From JAUVXJ01 sp964433755 (lineage in GTDB: Bacteria; Chloroflexota; Anaerolineae; UBA7937; B3-Chlor): a DNA stretch of 64,000 bases. Below are positions 1 to 7,811 of this stretch, piece by piece (the first letter of the stretch is position 1; every line of letters starts with the position of its first letter). The notes beneath the pieces are model-generated. The model was given only the letters and a program-made list of their open reading frames with translations, did no database searches and was not told the DNA's origin. The stretch is from assembly GCA_964433755.1 (NCBI GenBank), contig CAYSSR010000005.1, positions 224,350-288,349 on the forward strand, written 5' to 3'. The position numbers and the translations under genes were made by a program.

Positions 1-1512
1 CCATCGTGGTCCACCTTCATGACGGGCAAGAATCCCGGAAAGACCGGCATCTACGATTTCCTGTACCGCCAAGACGGCACCTACATCTTCCCGCCGGTCA
101 ATGCCAGTCAGCGGGATGGCCAGGCGCTCTGGCGGCTCTTGAGCGACCAGGGCAGGAGCGTGGGCGTGGTCAACGTGCCCATGTCATACCCAGTGGAGGA
201 AGTCAATGGCTACATGATCAGTGGCTGGATGACTCCCTACTCGGCACAGGACTTCTCCTATCCACCCGATCTGTGGCGGACGTTGAGCGACGAGATCGGA
301 TACTACACCATCTACCCCACGGAGACCTTCGCGGAATCGCGGAGAGAGAGTTTCTTCAAAGCCTCCGATGACCTGCTGGACCTTCGATCTGGTACGATCA
401 CCCACCTCATGGACGAGTATCCCACCGATTTCTTCATGGCTGTGATGTTCGACACCGACCGCATCCTCCACCAGTTGTGGCACTATCTGGATCCTGGGCA
501 TCCTTGGCGCGAGCATGGTGATAGCGAGGACAAGAGTGGCCCCGTGGTCAGGTACTTCCAGAGGGTGGACCAGAAGCTGGGCGAGATAGTCGGCAGAGCC
601 GACGAGGACACGCTGGTGATCATCCTCTCCGATCACGGCATGGGGCCGGCCCACAACTTCATCGTGCTCAACAACTGGCTCCTCGATGTGGGCCTGCTTC
701 AGGTGAAGCGCGATCCTTTCAGGCAAATCAAGCGGCAGTTGTTCAGGATGGGGTTCACCCTACGGAACGTCCATCGCATCGCCGACACGTTGGGCCTGGC
801 GAAGCACGCCGAGTACAAGGGCCTCTACTCCATGGACTATCTGATGAAGCTGGTCTTCCTGTCTTTCCTCGACGTGGACTGGTCACGGTCGAAGGCGTAC
901 TCCTTTGGGCGCCATCTGGGCTCGATCTACCTCAACGTCAAGGGAAGGGAGCCCGAAGGCATCATCGAGCCTGGGCGGGAGTACGAGGAGGTCAGGGAGC
1001 AGATCATCGAGCTCGCGAGACAGTTCGTCGATCCCCGTACCGGCGAACCCCTGATCGGGGAGATCCTGAAGAGAGAGGACGTATACGAGGGCCCCTATGT
1101 GGAGCGCGCTCCCGACCTGATCCTGCGCCCCCGGGATGAGAGGAACATCTTCTTTGGGCTGGCGGACTTCGGCTCGAACATCACAGTGGACACCGTCTAC
1201 AGGTACTCTGGCATGCACCGCGACTATGGACTGCTGGTCGTGAGCGGCAAGGGTGTCCGGAAGGGCGGCTCTGTGGAGGGAGCAGCCATTCAGGATCTGG
1301 CTCCGACGATTCTCTACGCCATGGGGTGCCCCGTTCCTCGTGATATGGACGGCAGGGTGCTGACCGAGGTCTTCACCGAGGATTTCCGTGCTCAGGTCCC
1401 GCTAGTGAGCAGGGAGGAAGGCTCGTCCAGAGAGATCCGGGAATCGGTCTACACCAAGGAGGCTGAGGAGGAGATCAAGGAGCGCTTGAGGGGCCTGGGG
1501 TACCTGGGGTAG
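1..1512 (+). CDS. Alkaline phosphatase superfamily phosphodiesterase/pyrophosphatase-like, 5' partial
   Basis: Coding begins before the window: the frame is open from base 1 and reads PSWSTFMTGKNPGKTGIYDF across the apparent ATG at 19. This block is the nucleophile region of type I phosphodiesterase/nucleotide pyrophosphatase proteins, so that ATG is internal. Further metal-site motifs of the superfamily are visible: FDTDRILHQLW near residue 150, LSDHGMGP near 210 and the late His in GMHRDYGLLVVSG near 405. The C-terminus ends in RLRGLGYLG, a usual ending for the bacterial 'sulfatase/phosphodiesterase-like' members. These enzymes hydrolyse phosphodiester, pyrophosphate or phosphonate bonds with two metal ions; the substrate here cannot be told. 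It converges with the next gene, with one base between the two stop codons. Confidence 0.85.
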   Translation, partial: PSWSTFMTGKNPGKTGIYDFLYRQDGTYIFPPVNASQRDGQALWRLLSDQGRSVGVVNVPMSYPVEEVNGYMISGWMTPYSAQDFSYPPDLWRTLSDEIGYYTIYPTETFAESRRESFFKASDDLLDLRSGTITHLMDEYPTDFFMAVMFDTDRILHQLWHYLDPGHPWREHGDSEDKSGPVVRYFQRVDQKLGEIVGRADEDTLVIILSDHGMGPAHNFIVLNNWLLDVGLLQVKRDPFRQIKRQLFRMGFTLRNVHRIADTLGLAKHAEYKGLYSMDYLMKLVFLSFLDVDWSRSKAYSFGRHLGSIYLNVKGREPEGIIEPGREYEEVREQIIELARQFVDPRTGEPLIGEILKREDVYEGPYVERAPDLILRPRDERNIFFGLADFGSNITVDTVYRYSGMHRDYGLLVVSGKGVRKGGSVEGAAIQDLAPTILYAMGCPVPRDMDGRVLTEVFTEDFRAQVPLVSREEGSSREIRESVYTKEAEEEIKERLRGLGYLG

Positions 1513-1513
1513 G

Positions 1514-2545
1514 TCACGATTCCTTCCCACGGCGTTCGAGTGTCACACTGCGGCCGGTCTGCGCGGCCTGCGCCAGCGCGTCCAGCACTTCCATGTTCCG
1601 GACACTATCCTGGGGTCGAAAGGCCAGACTCGTCCTTCCCAGTATTGCCTCGGAGAAGTGCTCGACCATCAACTGATACTCGTCGCTCCCCTCGATGGTC
1701 TGTTCCTGTCCCGTCTCTTCATCCCGTCCCCGCAAGGTGAAGAGCGCATCTCTGTCCCAGGGGATGAAGGCGTCGTGGGGAAGCTCGATAGCCCCGTCGC
1801 TCCCGAAGACGGCGTAGGTCTGCCGGAGAGCGGAGACGAAGCTGGCCTCCAGGGTAGCCAGACACCCGCCGGGAAAACGCAGCGTCCCCACGAGGTGAAC
1901 ATCCACCCCCTGAGGGTGGTAGACCGCCTGGGCTTGAACACGCGTGGGCTCTGCGCCCACCATGCAGCGGGCCACGCTTACACAGTAGCATCCTATGTCC
2001 AGAAGGGCGCCTCCCCCCATCTCCGGTCGCAGTCGGATGTTGCCTTCGTCCGCCAGGGACTCCTCCTCCATCTGGTAGCAGAAGGCAGCTTGCACTGACA
2101 CCGGAGTCCCGATGGCTCCCCCATCCACCATCTCCTTGATGCGTCTGCTCCTGGGATGGAAGCGGTACATCAAAGCCTCCATCAGCAGCAGGCCGTTGTC
2201 CTCCGCCGCTTCGACCATCTCCTGGGCCTGCTCCGCATCGCAGGCCAGCGGCTTCTCGCAGAGGACGTGCTTGCCAGCATTCAACGCCTTCAAGGTCCAG
2301 GGGTGGTGGAGGTGGTTGGGCAGCGGTACGTAGATGGCCTCGACGTCGGGGTCCTCGAGCAGGGCATCATAGCCATCATAGATGTGCTCGATGCCGTGCT
2401 CAGCAGCCACGGGCCATGCCCTCTCGGGGAAACGCGTGGCCAGGGCGCGCACCGTGCCGTTGCTCGATCTCTGGATTGCCGGGATGACACACTTGCGGGC
2501 GATGTTGGCGTTGCCCAACACACCCCACTTGACTGGCTCACTCAT
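1514..2545 (-). CDS. Gfo/Idh/MocA family NAD(P)-dependent oxidoreductase
   Basis: A 343-residue protein of the usual family length. It opens with the Rossmann strand and loop WGVLGNANIARKCVIPAI and carries the family signature CEKPLACD near residue 95, whose Lys is the expected catalytic residue. The C-terminal half is the alpha/beta dimerisation and substrate domain. Family members oxidise or reduce sugars, inositols and related polyols; the substrate is not predictable. The start at 2545 (MSEPVKWG) was chosen because residues further upstream in frame are low-complexity Arg/Ser sequence lying inside the preceding gene. It overlaps the end of that gene by 8 bp, implying translational coupling. 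Confidence 0.88.
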   Translation of the reverse strand: MSEPVKWGVLGNANIARKCVIPAIQRSSNGTVRALATRFPERAWPVAAEHGIEHIYDGYDALLEDPDVEAIYVPLPNHLHHPWTLKALNAGKHVLCEKPLACDAEQAQEMVEAAEDNGLLLMEALMYRFHPRSRRIKEMVDGGAIGTPVSVQAAFCYQMEEESLADEGNIRLRPEMGGGALLDIGCYCVSVARCMVGAEPTRVQAQAVYHPQGVDVHLVGTLRFPGGCLATLEASFVSALRQTYAVFGSDGAIELPHDAFIPWDRDALFTLRGRDEETGQEQTIEGSDEYQLMVEHFSEAILGRTSLAFRPQDSVRNMEVLDALAQAAQTGRSVTLERRGKES

Positions 2546-4187
2546 CCAAGACCTCCACTGTGCCGCCCCTCTCGGCCGAGCGGACCGCCGCCTCCAGGAT
2601 AGCCACCACTTGCACAGAGTCCTCGAGGGGGGCGGCAATAGGCTCTCCGGTGAGCAAGTGGTCGGCAAGGTTATGATAGAAGGCGTGGTGCCGTCGTTGC
2701 GGGAGGGCCAGGCTCTGGGTCACGATCTGGCCGGAACGGTGCCGGGAATAGAGGGTCAGCTCAGAGACCATCTCGGTGGCGGGAATCTCGTGCTCCTGGA
2801 AGTAGAGCACGGGATCGATCTCGTAGGTGGTCACGTCTCGCCAGTGACCAACGATGGCGCCTTCGGTCCCCAACAGATACCATTTCGGCTTCCGAGCGGC
2901 GGCCACGTCGGAATGGAGGAACTCTGCTTCCTGGCCACCTAGGAAGCGCATCTGGATCCTCTCCTGGTCGGCGTTGGTGACGTCGTGCCAGACTCGCTTG
3001 TGGCGAGTCCCGACGACATAGCTGACGCGCTCCGGCATCAGGCTCACGATCCAGTCCAGGTAGTGGGCGCCCCAATCGTAGGCCGTGCCGCCGGAGATCG
3101 CGTCGTGGGAGTGCCAGAGACCACAGGGGTGTTGGAATCCCCCCACGAAGGTCTCCACGTAGAACAGGTCACCCACGAGACCTTCACTCACCGCTTGCTT
3201 GATGGCCAGATAGTCGACGTCCCAGCGCCGGTTCTGATAGCAACTCAGATGGACTTTCTGTCTCTCCGCCGTCTCGGCCATGGTTAGCGCTTCACTCTGG
3301 CTCAACGCCAGTGGTTTCTCGCAGACGACGTGCTTGCCGGCGCTCATGAGTTGAAGGGCCAGGCTGGCATGGGTGTTCGGTGGCGTGGCCACGATGATCA
3401 GGTCGATGGTATCGTCGTCGGCCAGTTCGTCGGCCGATTGATACACAGCGACGTGCGGGAACTCTCGCTGGGCTTCCTCCAGGCGCTGCGGGTCGAGGTC
3501 GCAGATACAGCGAAGCTGCAAGCCGGGCGTGGCCTCCACTCCCAGCGCGTGAGCCAGGCCCACGGCAGGCGAGTAGCCCACGATGCCCAAGCCCAACGTT
3601 CTGTCGCTGGGCCCGCGCCCGGCGAGCTGGCAAAGCAGGCGGTACAGTACTCGCTGGAACGCAGGATGGTCATAGGCTTGCAGGGTCGTAGAGGCGACCC
3701 TGCCTTTGCCTACCGGGAGCGACGCCAGGACTGGGCTTCGCCGGTGTCTCCAGTCGGTGCATAGAACGACTTCGTTGTCGTCGTCCGTGATCTGGAGCCC
3801 GCTGTACGGCCCGCGTAGGAAGAATGGCTGCGGAAGGCGGGCAGCGAGGGGGTCTCCGCTGTTCTGGAAGTAGACGCGCAGTTCGGCGCACGGTTCCAGG
3901 GGGCCAGGTTGAGCTCCGAACAACTCTGGCAGGGGCTGCGAGGGATCGGCGAGGGCCAACCACCCGCCGCCCGCTGACACGAAGTCCTGGAGGGCGGCAT
4001 ATCCTTCGGGACCGGCTTCGTGAGCGACGGTGAAAACGACGTCGTACCGCCCCAGATCGCTGGGAAGACGTGACATGACCTCCAACCGGACGTGGTTGAT
4101 GGAGTGAAGGAAGTCCAGGAAGGGCTGGAGAGACGGGACACCATCCTGGGTCACGCAGAGGATGGATAGCGAGGGATGGACGATCAT
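2538..4187 (-). CDS. ThuA-like domain fused to Gfo/Idh/MocA oxidoreductase
   Basis: A protein of about 549 residues in two parts. Residues 1 to about 195 resemble the ThuA/class I glutamine amidotransferase-like fold (ILCVTQDG, VFTVAHEAGPEGYAALQDFV, GGGWLALADP, then a late GKGRVASTT strand). From about residue 200 a complete Gfo/Idh/MocA domain follows, with LGLGIVGYSPAVGLAHALGV as dinucleotide-binding start and VCEKPLALS as catalytic motif. ThuA proteins often sit beside Gfo/Idh/MocA dehydrogenases in sugar catabolic loci (ThuB with ThuA in trehalose use); here the pair is one chain. An ATG three codons upstream (4196) abuts GAGGAG directly, whereas the ATG at 4187 has GAGGAG nine bases away and is preferred. 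Substrate unknown. Confidence 0.82.
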   Translation of the reverse strand: MIVHPSLSILCVTQDGVPSLQPFLDFLHSINHVRLEVMSRLPSDLGRYDVVFTVAHEAGPEGYAALQDFVSAGGGWLALADPSQPLPELFGAQPGPLEPCAELRVYFQNSGDPLAARLPQPFFLRGPYSGLQITDDDNEVVLCTDWRHRRSPVLASLPVGKGRVASTTLQAYDHPAFQRVLYRLLCQLAGRGPSDRTLGLGIVGYSPAVGLAHALGVEATPGLQLRCICDLDPQRLEEAQREFPHVAVYQSADELADDDTIDLIIVATPPNTHASLALQLMSAGKHVVCEKPLALSQSEALTMAETAERQKVHLSCYQNRRWDVDYLAIKQAVSEGLVGDLFYVETFVGGFQHPCGLWHSHDAISGGTAYDWGAHYLDWIVSLMPERVSYVVGTRHKRVWHDVTNADQERIQMRFLGGQEAEFLHSDVAAARKPKWYLLGTEGAIVGHWRDVTTYEIDPVLYFQEHEIPATEMVSELTLYSRHRSGQIVTQSLALPQRRHHAFYHNLADHLLTGEPIAAPLEDSVQVVAILEAAVRSAERGGTVEVLDE

Positions 4188-4279
4188 CTTCCTCATCTCC
4201 TCTTTCTCGATCTCACCACGTTTCCTGCGCGGTTCGCATCATCGGCGAGTGGTTCGCCCTGACACGTCGACGTGGCAGG

Positions 4280-4681
4280 CTAGGTTCGAGCATCTCGCTG
4301 CGCGATCTCGACGATCTCCCCATCGATGGTCACGGTGTCTCCCGATCGTATCTGGGAAATGTCGACGTGGTCCACCATGGGGATGCCAGCAATGATGGCT
4401 CCCACGGCAACGATGGCCTCGCTCTGTGTGTTGACGATGGCCGAGGGCGCCAGGCCCCTCCTGGAGAGGCGGTAGAGGGTGTAGGAGCCGACGGTGCTGC
4501 CCTTTCCGTGGGGGAAGATCAGGATGCTGCCGGCGATGGCCTGTCCCTCCAGTTCGTGGCCTGGCTCTACCACCACGCCGGTCTCCGGGTCCACTCCCCC
4601 GAAGAAGCCGATGGGCTGCGTGGAGACGAGGGCCTCACCTCGCGCGTGGCCATCCCTGATCACTCTGCCCCTGACCTTCAC
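4280..4681 (-). CDS. Aconitase X swivel (small) subunit, DUF126; candidate phosphomevalonate dehydratase small subunit
   Basis: About 133 residues, the full length of the DUF126/aconitase X swivel domain. The family pattern is clear: GRVIRDGHARGEALVS, FFGGVDPETG, then FPHGKGSTVGSYTLYRL and the late IPMVDHV segment. In two-subunit aconitase X the small chain supplies the swivel domain that closes the active site, including the conserved GKGS Ser loop. In archaea such a pair dehydrates mevalonate 5-phosphate to trans-anhydromevalonate 5-phosphate. The start is read as GTG at 4681: it forms a GTGA overlap with the large-subunit stop and has GGGGAG nine bases upstream. In-frame starts at 4690 (TTG) and 4717 have poorer spacing. 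Substrate assignment is inference. Confidence 0.85.
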   Translation of the reverse strand: MKVRGRVIRDGHARGEALVSTQPIGFFGGVDPETGVVVEPGHELEGQAIAGSILIFPHGKGSTVGSYTLYRLSRRGLAPSAIVNTQSEAIVAVGAIIAGIPMVDHVDISQIRSGDTVTIDGEIVEIAQRDART

Positions 4682-5889
4682 GGTTGCCAACTCCCCGTGA
4701 CGGCCGCCTCGATACACTGGGTCAGGGACCCGAAGCGCACTTGCAGGCGTTGAAGGCTGCGCACGTAGAAGGCGCCCTTGGCAGAGTTGGTGGCTACACT
4801 GCCGTAACCCATCTCGCGCAGGGGTGCCCCCAGAAGGCAGGCATCAGCCACCAGCCTGCCTCCAGCGGCCTGGAGCTTCGCGGCCAGCCTGCTGGTGCTG
4901 ACTGCCTCGAGCACGGGTCGAGCCACGGTGATCCACAGGTCTGCGACCAGGGTGCGGCCGTGGAGTAGATCTACCACTCGTTCGATCTCGGCCAGGGAGG
5001 CGTGGGGACAACCGATCCATACCAGATCGATGTCTCGCCCTGAGCCATCGAGCGCCTCATACCCGTCTTCCAGGGTCTCGATGGTGATGGCGGGCAGGTC
5101 TCGGCCCAACCCACCGGCCAGGTCTGCTTCCGGTGTTACACCTTCTACGTGATACAGGGCCACGGCACCGCTGGCAGCCATGGCTGCGCCGAGCGTCTTC
5201 AGTTCGTCTGGACCAGGCTTCTGGCCTCCAGACATGCGGAAGTAGGGCACGGAGTCGCCAGCTCTCTGGCCTACCAGGTAGCCCAAGGCGCCATAGTCGG
5301 CCACAGAGAGAACCGGGCACTTCACGTCTACGAGCAGTCGGGCCTTCCGGTTGTGGTCGAGGTGAAGGCCATAGTTGGAGGTGCGGCCCGTGATCGCGGA
5401 GGCGAGCGCGCTGGGACCACCCTCGCGGTTGGTGCGCGCCCCCAACACCGAGTTGGCGTAGCTCACCGCAGAGGACTCACTCCAGGCGATGTGCTCCCCA
5501 AATTGAGGACGGATGCCTAGCAGGTAGGGGGTGCAGGAACAACTGATGGTGATACCCATGGCTCGGAAGGCCTCGATAAGCTCCAGTTGAGGTTGGGCGT
5601 ACTCCTTGGGCACTCCCATCTCAGCCCAGGCTTCCAGGTCCATGCCGGCCGGATTGAGAGTGGTGGGCACCTTGACGCGTGCTCCTTCCTCGGCCCATTC
5701 GCGAATGAACTCCAGCCCTGCCTGACCTACGTTGCCGTAGCTGACGCCGGCCACCTGGACGCTGGACACAGGGACCAGGTTCTCCGCTTCGTAGACGGTC
5801 CCCAGAGCGACCAGGATTTCCATGGCCTTACTGGCTGCCGGCCCCTGCTCTCCCGCCAGTATGGCCTGTTCCTCTGCTGTTAGCTCCAT
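4678..5889 (-). CDS. Aconitase X catalytic (large) subunit, DUF521; candidate phosphomevalonate dehydratase large subunit
   Basis: A 403-residue protein of the DUF521/aconitase X catalytic family. The conserved stretches VPTTLNPAGMD, SCSCTPYLLG, WSESSAVSYANSVLGARTNREGG and TGRTSNYGLHLD are all present. Candidate Fe-S cluster ligands are Cys117 or Cys119, Cys294 (WIGCPH) and Cys351 (DACLLGAP). Known activities are phosphomevalonate dehydration in archaea and cis-3-hydroxyproline dehydration in bacteria; in the proline branch the two subunits are often fused. Separate subunits and the UbiD gene directly upstream favour the mevalonate role, but the sugar-type dehydrogenases downstream leave room for an unrelated catabolic dehydratase. 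It overlaps the small subunit gene by 4 bp. Confidence 0.88.
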   Translation of the reverse strand: MELTAEEQAILAGEQGPAASKAMEILVALGTVYEAENLVPVSSVQVAGVSYGNVGQAGLEFIREWAEEGARVKVPTTLNPAGMDLEAWAEMGVPKEYAQPQLELIEAFRAMGITISCSCTPYLLGIRPQFGEHIAWSESSAVSYANSVLGARTNREGGPSALASAITGRTSNYGLHLDHNRKARLLVDVKCPVLSVADYGALGYLVGQRAGDSVPYFRMSGGQKPGPDELKTLGAAMAASGAVALYHVEGVTPEADLAGGLGRDLPAITIETLEDGYEALDGSGRDIDLVWIGCPHASLAEIERVVDLLHGRTLVADLWITVARPVLEAVSTSRLAAKLQAAGGRLVADACLLGAPLREMGYGSVATNSAKGAFYVRSLQRLQVRFGSLTQCIEAAVTGSWQP

Positions 5890-5898
5890 GACAAAGCC

Positions 5899-7212
5899 CT
5901 AGCTTCGGTAGCTGATCCTCTTGAAGGCCTCCCTCTCCTCCGGCGACCGTGACTCTGCCGAAGGCTTGTGCCACGGGATGGTGGCGTCGAGGCCCATCTT
6001 CGTGGTTCGTGTCTTCTCTCCGGGGACGTGTGTCGCCGATGGGTCGAGGGAGCTGCCCGGCTGGTTCTCGAGGAGAACCAGGTCACGGTGGGCCTGAAAC
6101 CTGGTAGCGATGGCCCATTCCACGTCGTGGGGATCGTAGACGTCGATGTCGTCGTCCACGATCACCACGTGCTTCAGCGAGGGATGGCCTCGAAGGGCAG
6201 CCTCTATGGCCCGCTTACCGTCGTCGCTGTCTCGTTTTTCTATCTGGACCACGGCGTGCAGCCAGGTACCGCCCCCGGGCGTGAGGACGACGTTGATACA
6301 GCGACAGACTTTGCTCACCTCGGTGTAGATGGTAGGCTCGCGGGGCAGGCCCATGAGGAGCTTGTGCTCCAGGCCTCCCGGTAGCAGGGCCTGGTAGATG
6401 GCGTCGCGGCGGTGCGTGATGCAGGTCACTTCGATGATGTGTCCCGGGCGTACGATGTCCAGAGTTCCCGTCAGGTCCAGGAAGGGACCCTCCGGGGCTG
6501 TGCCTTCCGTGATACGGCCTTCCAGAACGATCTCGGTGTCCGCCGGGACCTCCAGGTCTACTGTGAGACACTTGGCCAGGGTGGTGGGCGAGAGTGCGTT
6601 GGCGATGCTGAGCTCATCCACGTCCGGCGGGGGAGAGGTGGCCGCGGCCACCAGCACCGGCAGCGAGTTGCCGATGCAGATGGCGACCTCGACGTTGGAC
6701 CTGCTCTTGCTGACCAGCAGGTCGGTGCCGCGCCCCTCCACCAGACGTGCCGCCAGGCGTCTACGGTCGAGCAGGAGCAGGCGGTGGAACGACACGTTGC
6801 GCCCGTGTTCAGGATCCCTGGTGACCACCACCCCCGCAGTGATGTACGGTCCACCGTCCTGAGGCAGATGGCGGAGGATGGGTAAACGGCCCAGATCGAC
6901 CTGCTCCTCGACTACCTCCTGGCAGGGTCCGCTGGGTAAGACCTTGGGAACGACGGGATGGGCCAGGGCCTCGGCCAGCGTATGGAGCAACGAGGCGGTG
7001 TCCACGCCCAGGTCGAGGGCCAGGTTCTCTCGCGCCCCGCATAGGCTGGCTACGACCGGGTGGTCATAACCCTTCACGTCCTCGAACAGGAGCGGCGGAC
7101 CCTCCAGCCTCTCGATGATCTTAGCCATCTCCAGGTGGGGGTCGACCTGGTCGCTGACCACGGTAAGCTGGCTGCGTTCTCTGGCCTTCTCCAGAAACGA
7201 TCTCAGGCTCAT
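5899..7212 (-). CDS. UbiD family prenyl-FMN decarboxylase; candidate anhydromevalonate phosphate decarboxylase
   Basis: A 437-residue UbiD homologue with MSLRSFLEKA at the start, the N-terminal GPPLLFEDVKGYDHPVV region, PYITAGVVVTRDPEHGRNVSFHR near 145 and the central APEGPFLDLTG block that carries a catalytic acidic residue. UbiD enzymes use prenylated FMN, made by UbiX (not in this window), to decarboxylate alpha,beta-unsaturated or aromatic acids. In archaea a UbiD homologue converts trans-anhydromevalonate 5-phosphate to isopentenyl phosphate, which fits the aconitase X genes that follow after 9 bp. A TATAAT lies at 7228-7233 on this strand only about 15 bases before the ATG, there is no clear ribosome site, and the transcript may have a very short leader. 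Confidence 0.88.
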   Translation of the reverse strand: MSLRSFLEKARERSQLTVVSDQVDPHLEMAKIIERLEGPPLLFEDVKGYDHPVVASLCGARENLALDLGVDTASLLHTLAEALAHPVVPKVLPSGPCQEVVEEQVDLGRLPILRHLPQDGGPYITAGVVVTRDPEHGRNVSFHRLLLLDRRRLAARLVEGRGTDLLVSKSRSNVEVAICIGNSLPVLVAAATSPPPDVDELSIANALSPTTLAKCLTVDLEVPADTEIVLEGRITEGTAPEGPFLDLTGTLDIVRPGHIIEVTCITHRRDAIYQALLPGGLEHKLLMGLPREPTIYTEVSKVCRCINVVLTPGGGTWLHAVVQIEKRDSDDGKRAIEAALRGHPSLKHVVIVDDDIDVYDPHDVEWAIATRFQAHRDLVLLENQPGSSLDPSATHVPGEKTRTTKMGLDATIPWHKPSAESRSPEEREAFKRISYRS

Positions 7213-7333
7213 ACGTCACCGCCGGAGATTATACACCGGTTGCCTGTGTAGGAGAAACGACAGATGTTGAACCCCGGCGGCGAGTCCAAACAGGTTGACT
7301 ACGAGGGAAGCGAACGTGGATTGGGCTCGAGGG

Positions 7334-7684
7334 CTATGCGGCTGCCTCGTCCGTGGGGAGAGCGGTGATCGATCTCACGGTCTCTCTGCTTCTCCAGTAT
7401 AGCCAGACTGCCTCCACCAGGGCGCCCGAAGTCATAGCCACCGCGCCCAGCACGGAGCCCTGCAAGCCACCGTGTCTCAGGCCCAGGAATAGGGCCAGGC
7501 CGACGACTCCCAGGTCCAGGATCTTGGCCGTGCGCACGGTAGAGGTACGGGCCTGCTTGACGAGAAGGTCAGCGAAGAGGCGGAACCGCCGAACACACTG
7601 ATGGCACTGAGCACTCTGGAAGTGACCTCGAGGCAGCGCCCCATGCACGGCTTGTGCCGGCAGCCTGATTGTCCAACCCGACAC
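7334..7684 (-). pseudogene. C-terminal fragment of a polytopic membrane protein (MATE-like?), or small membrane protein
   Basis: A 116-codon frame. The first 30 residues look non-native (Gln/His/Arg/Cys-rich), while the rest looks like the tail of a polytopic membrane protein: an amphipathic VRRFRLFADLLVKQAR stretch, a hydrophobic segment LDLGVVGLALFLGL, another at VLGAVAMTSGALVEAVWLYW, then an Arg-rich end. It resembles the final helices of MATE-type flippase-like proteins. No ribosome site was seen. Most likely a truncated remnant; a genuine two-helix protein cannot be ruled out. The 120 bases between it and the UbiD gene hold only that gene's promoter region. Confidence 0.35.
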
Positions 7685-7723
7685 GCTTCGGCGACTCTCT
7701 CTCCATTGCTATCCGATCATCTT

Positions 7724-7752
7724 TTGACTGTCCGCCGTCGCGAGCGTACAAT
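7724..7752 (+). promoter_or_regulatory. Sigma70-type promoter for the acyl-CoA synthetase gene
   Basis: TTGACT (7724-7729), 17-bp spacer, TACAAT (7747-7752). Transcription would start near 7759, giving a leader of about 50 bases before the ATG at 7812. Confidence 0.65.
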
Positions 7753-7811
7753 GGTTGCCAGCGACACGTCATCGATGTCAGACTCACCGCCGATCGAGAA
7801 AGGCTTGGCTG

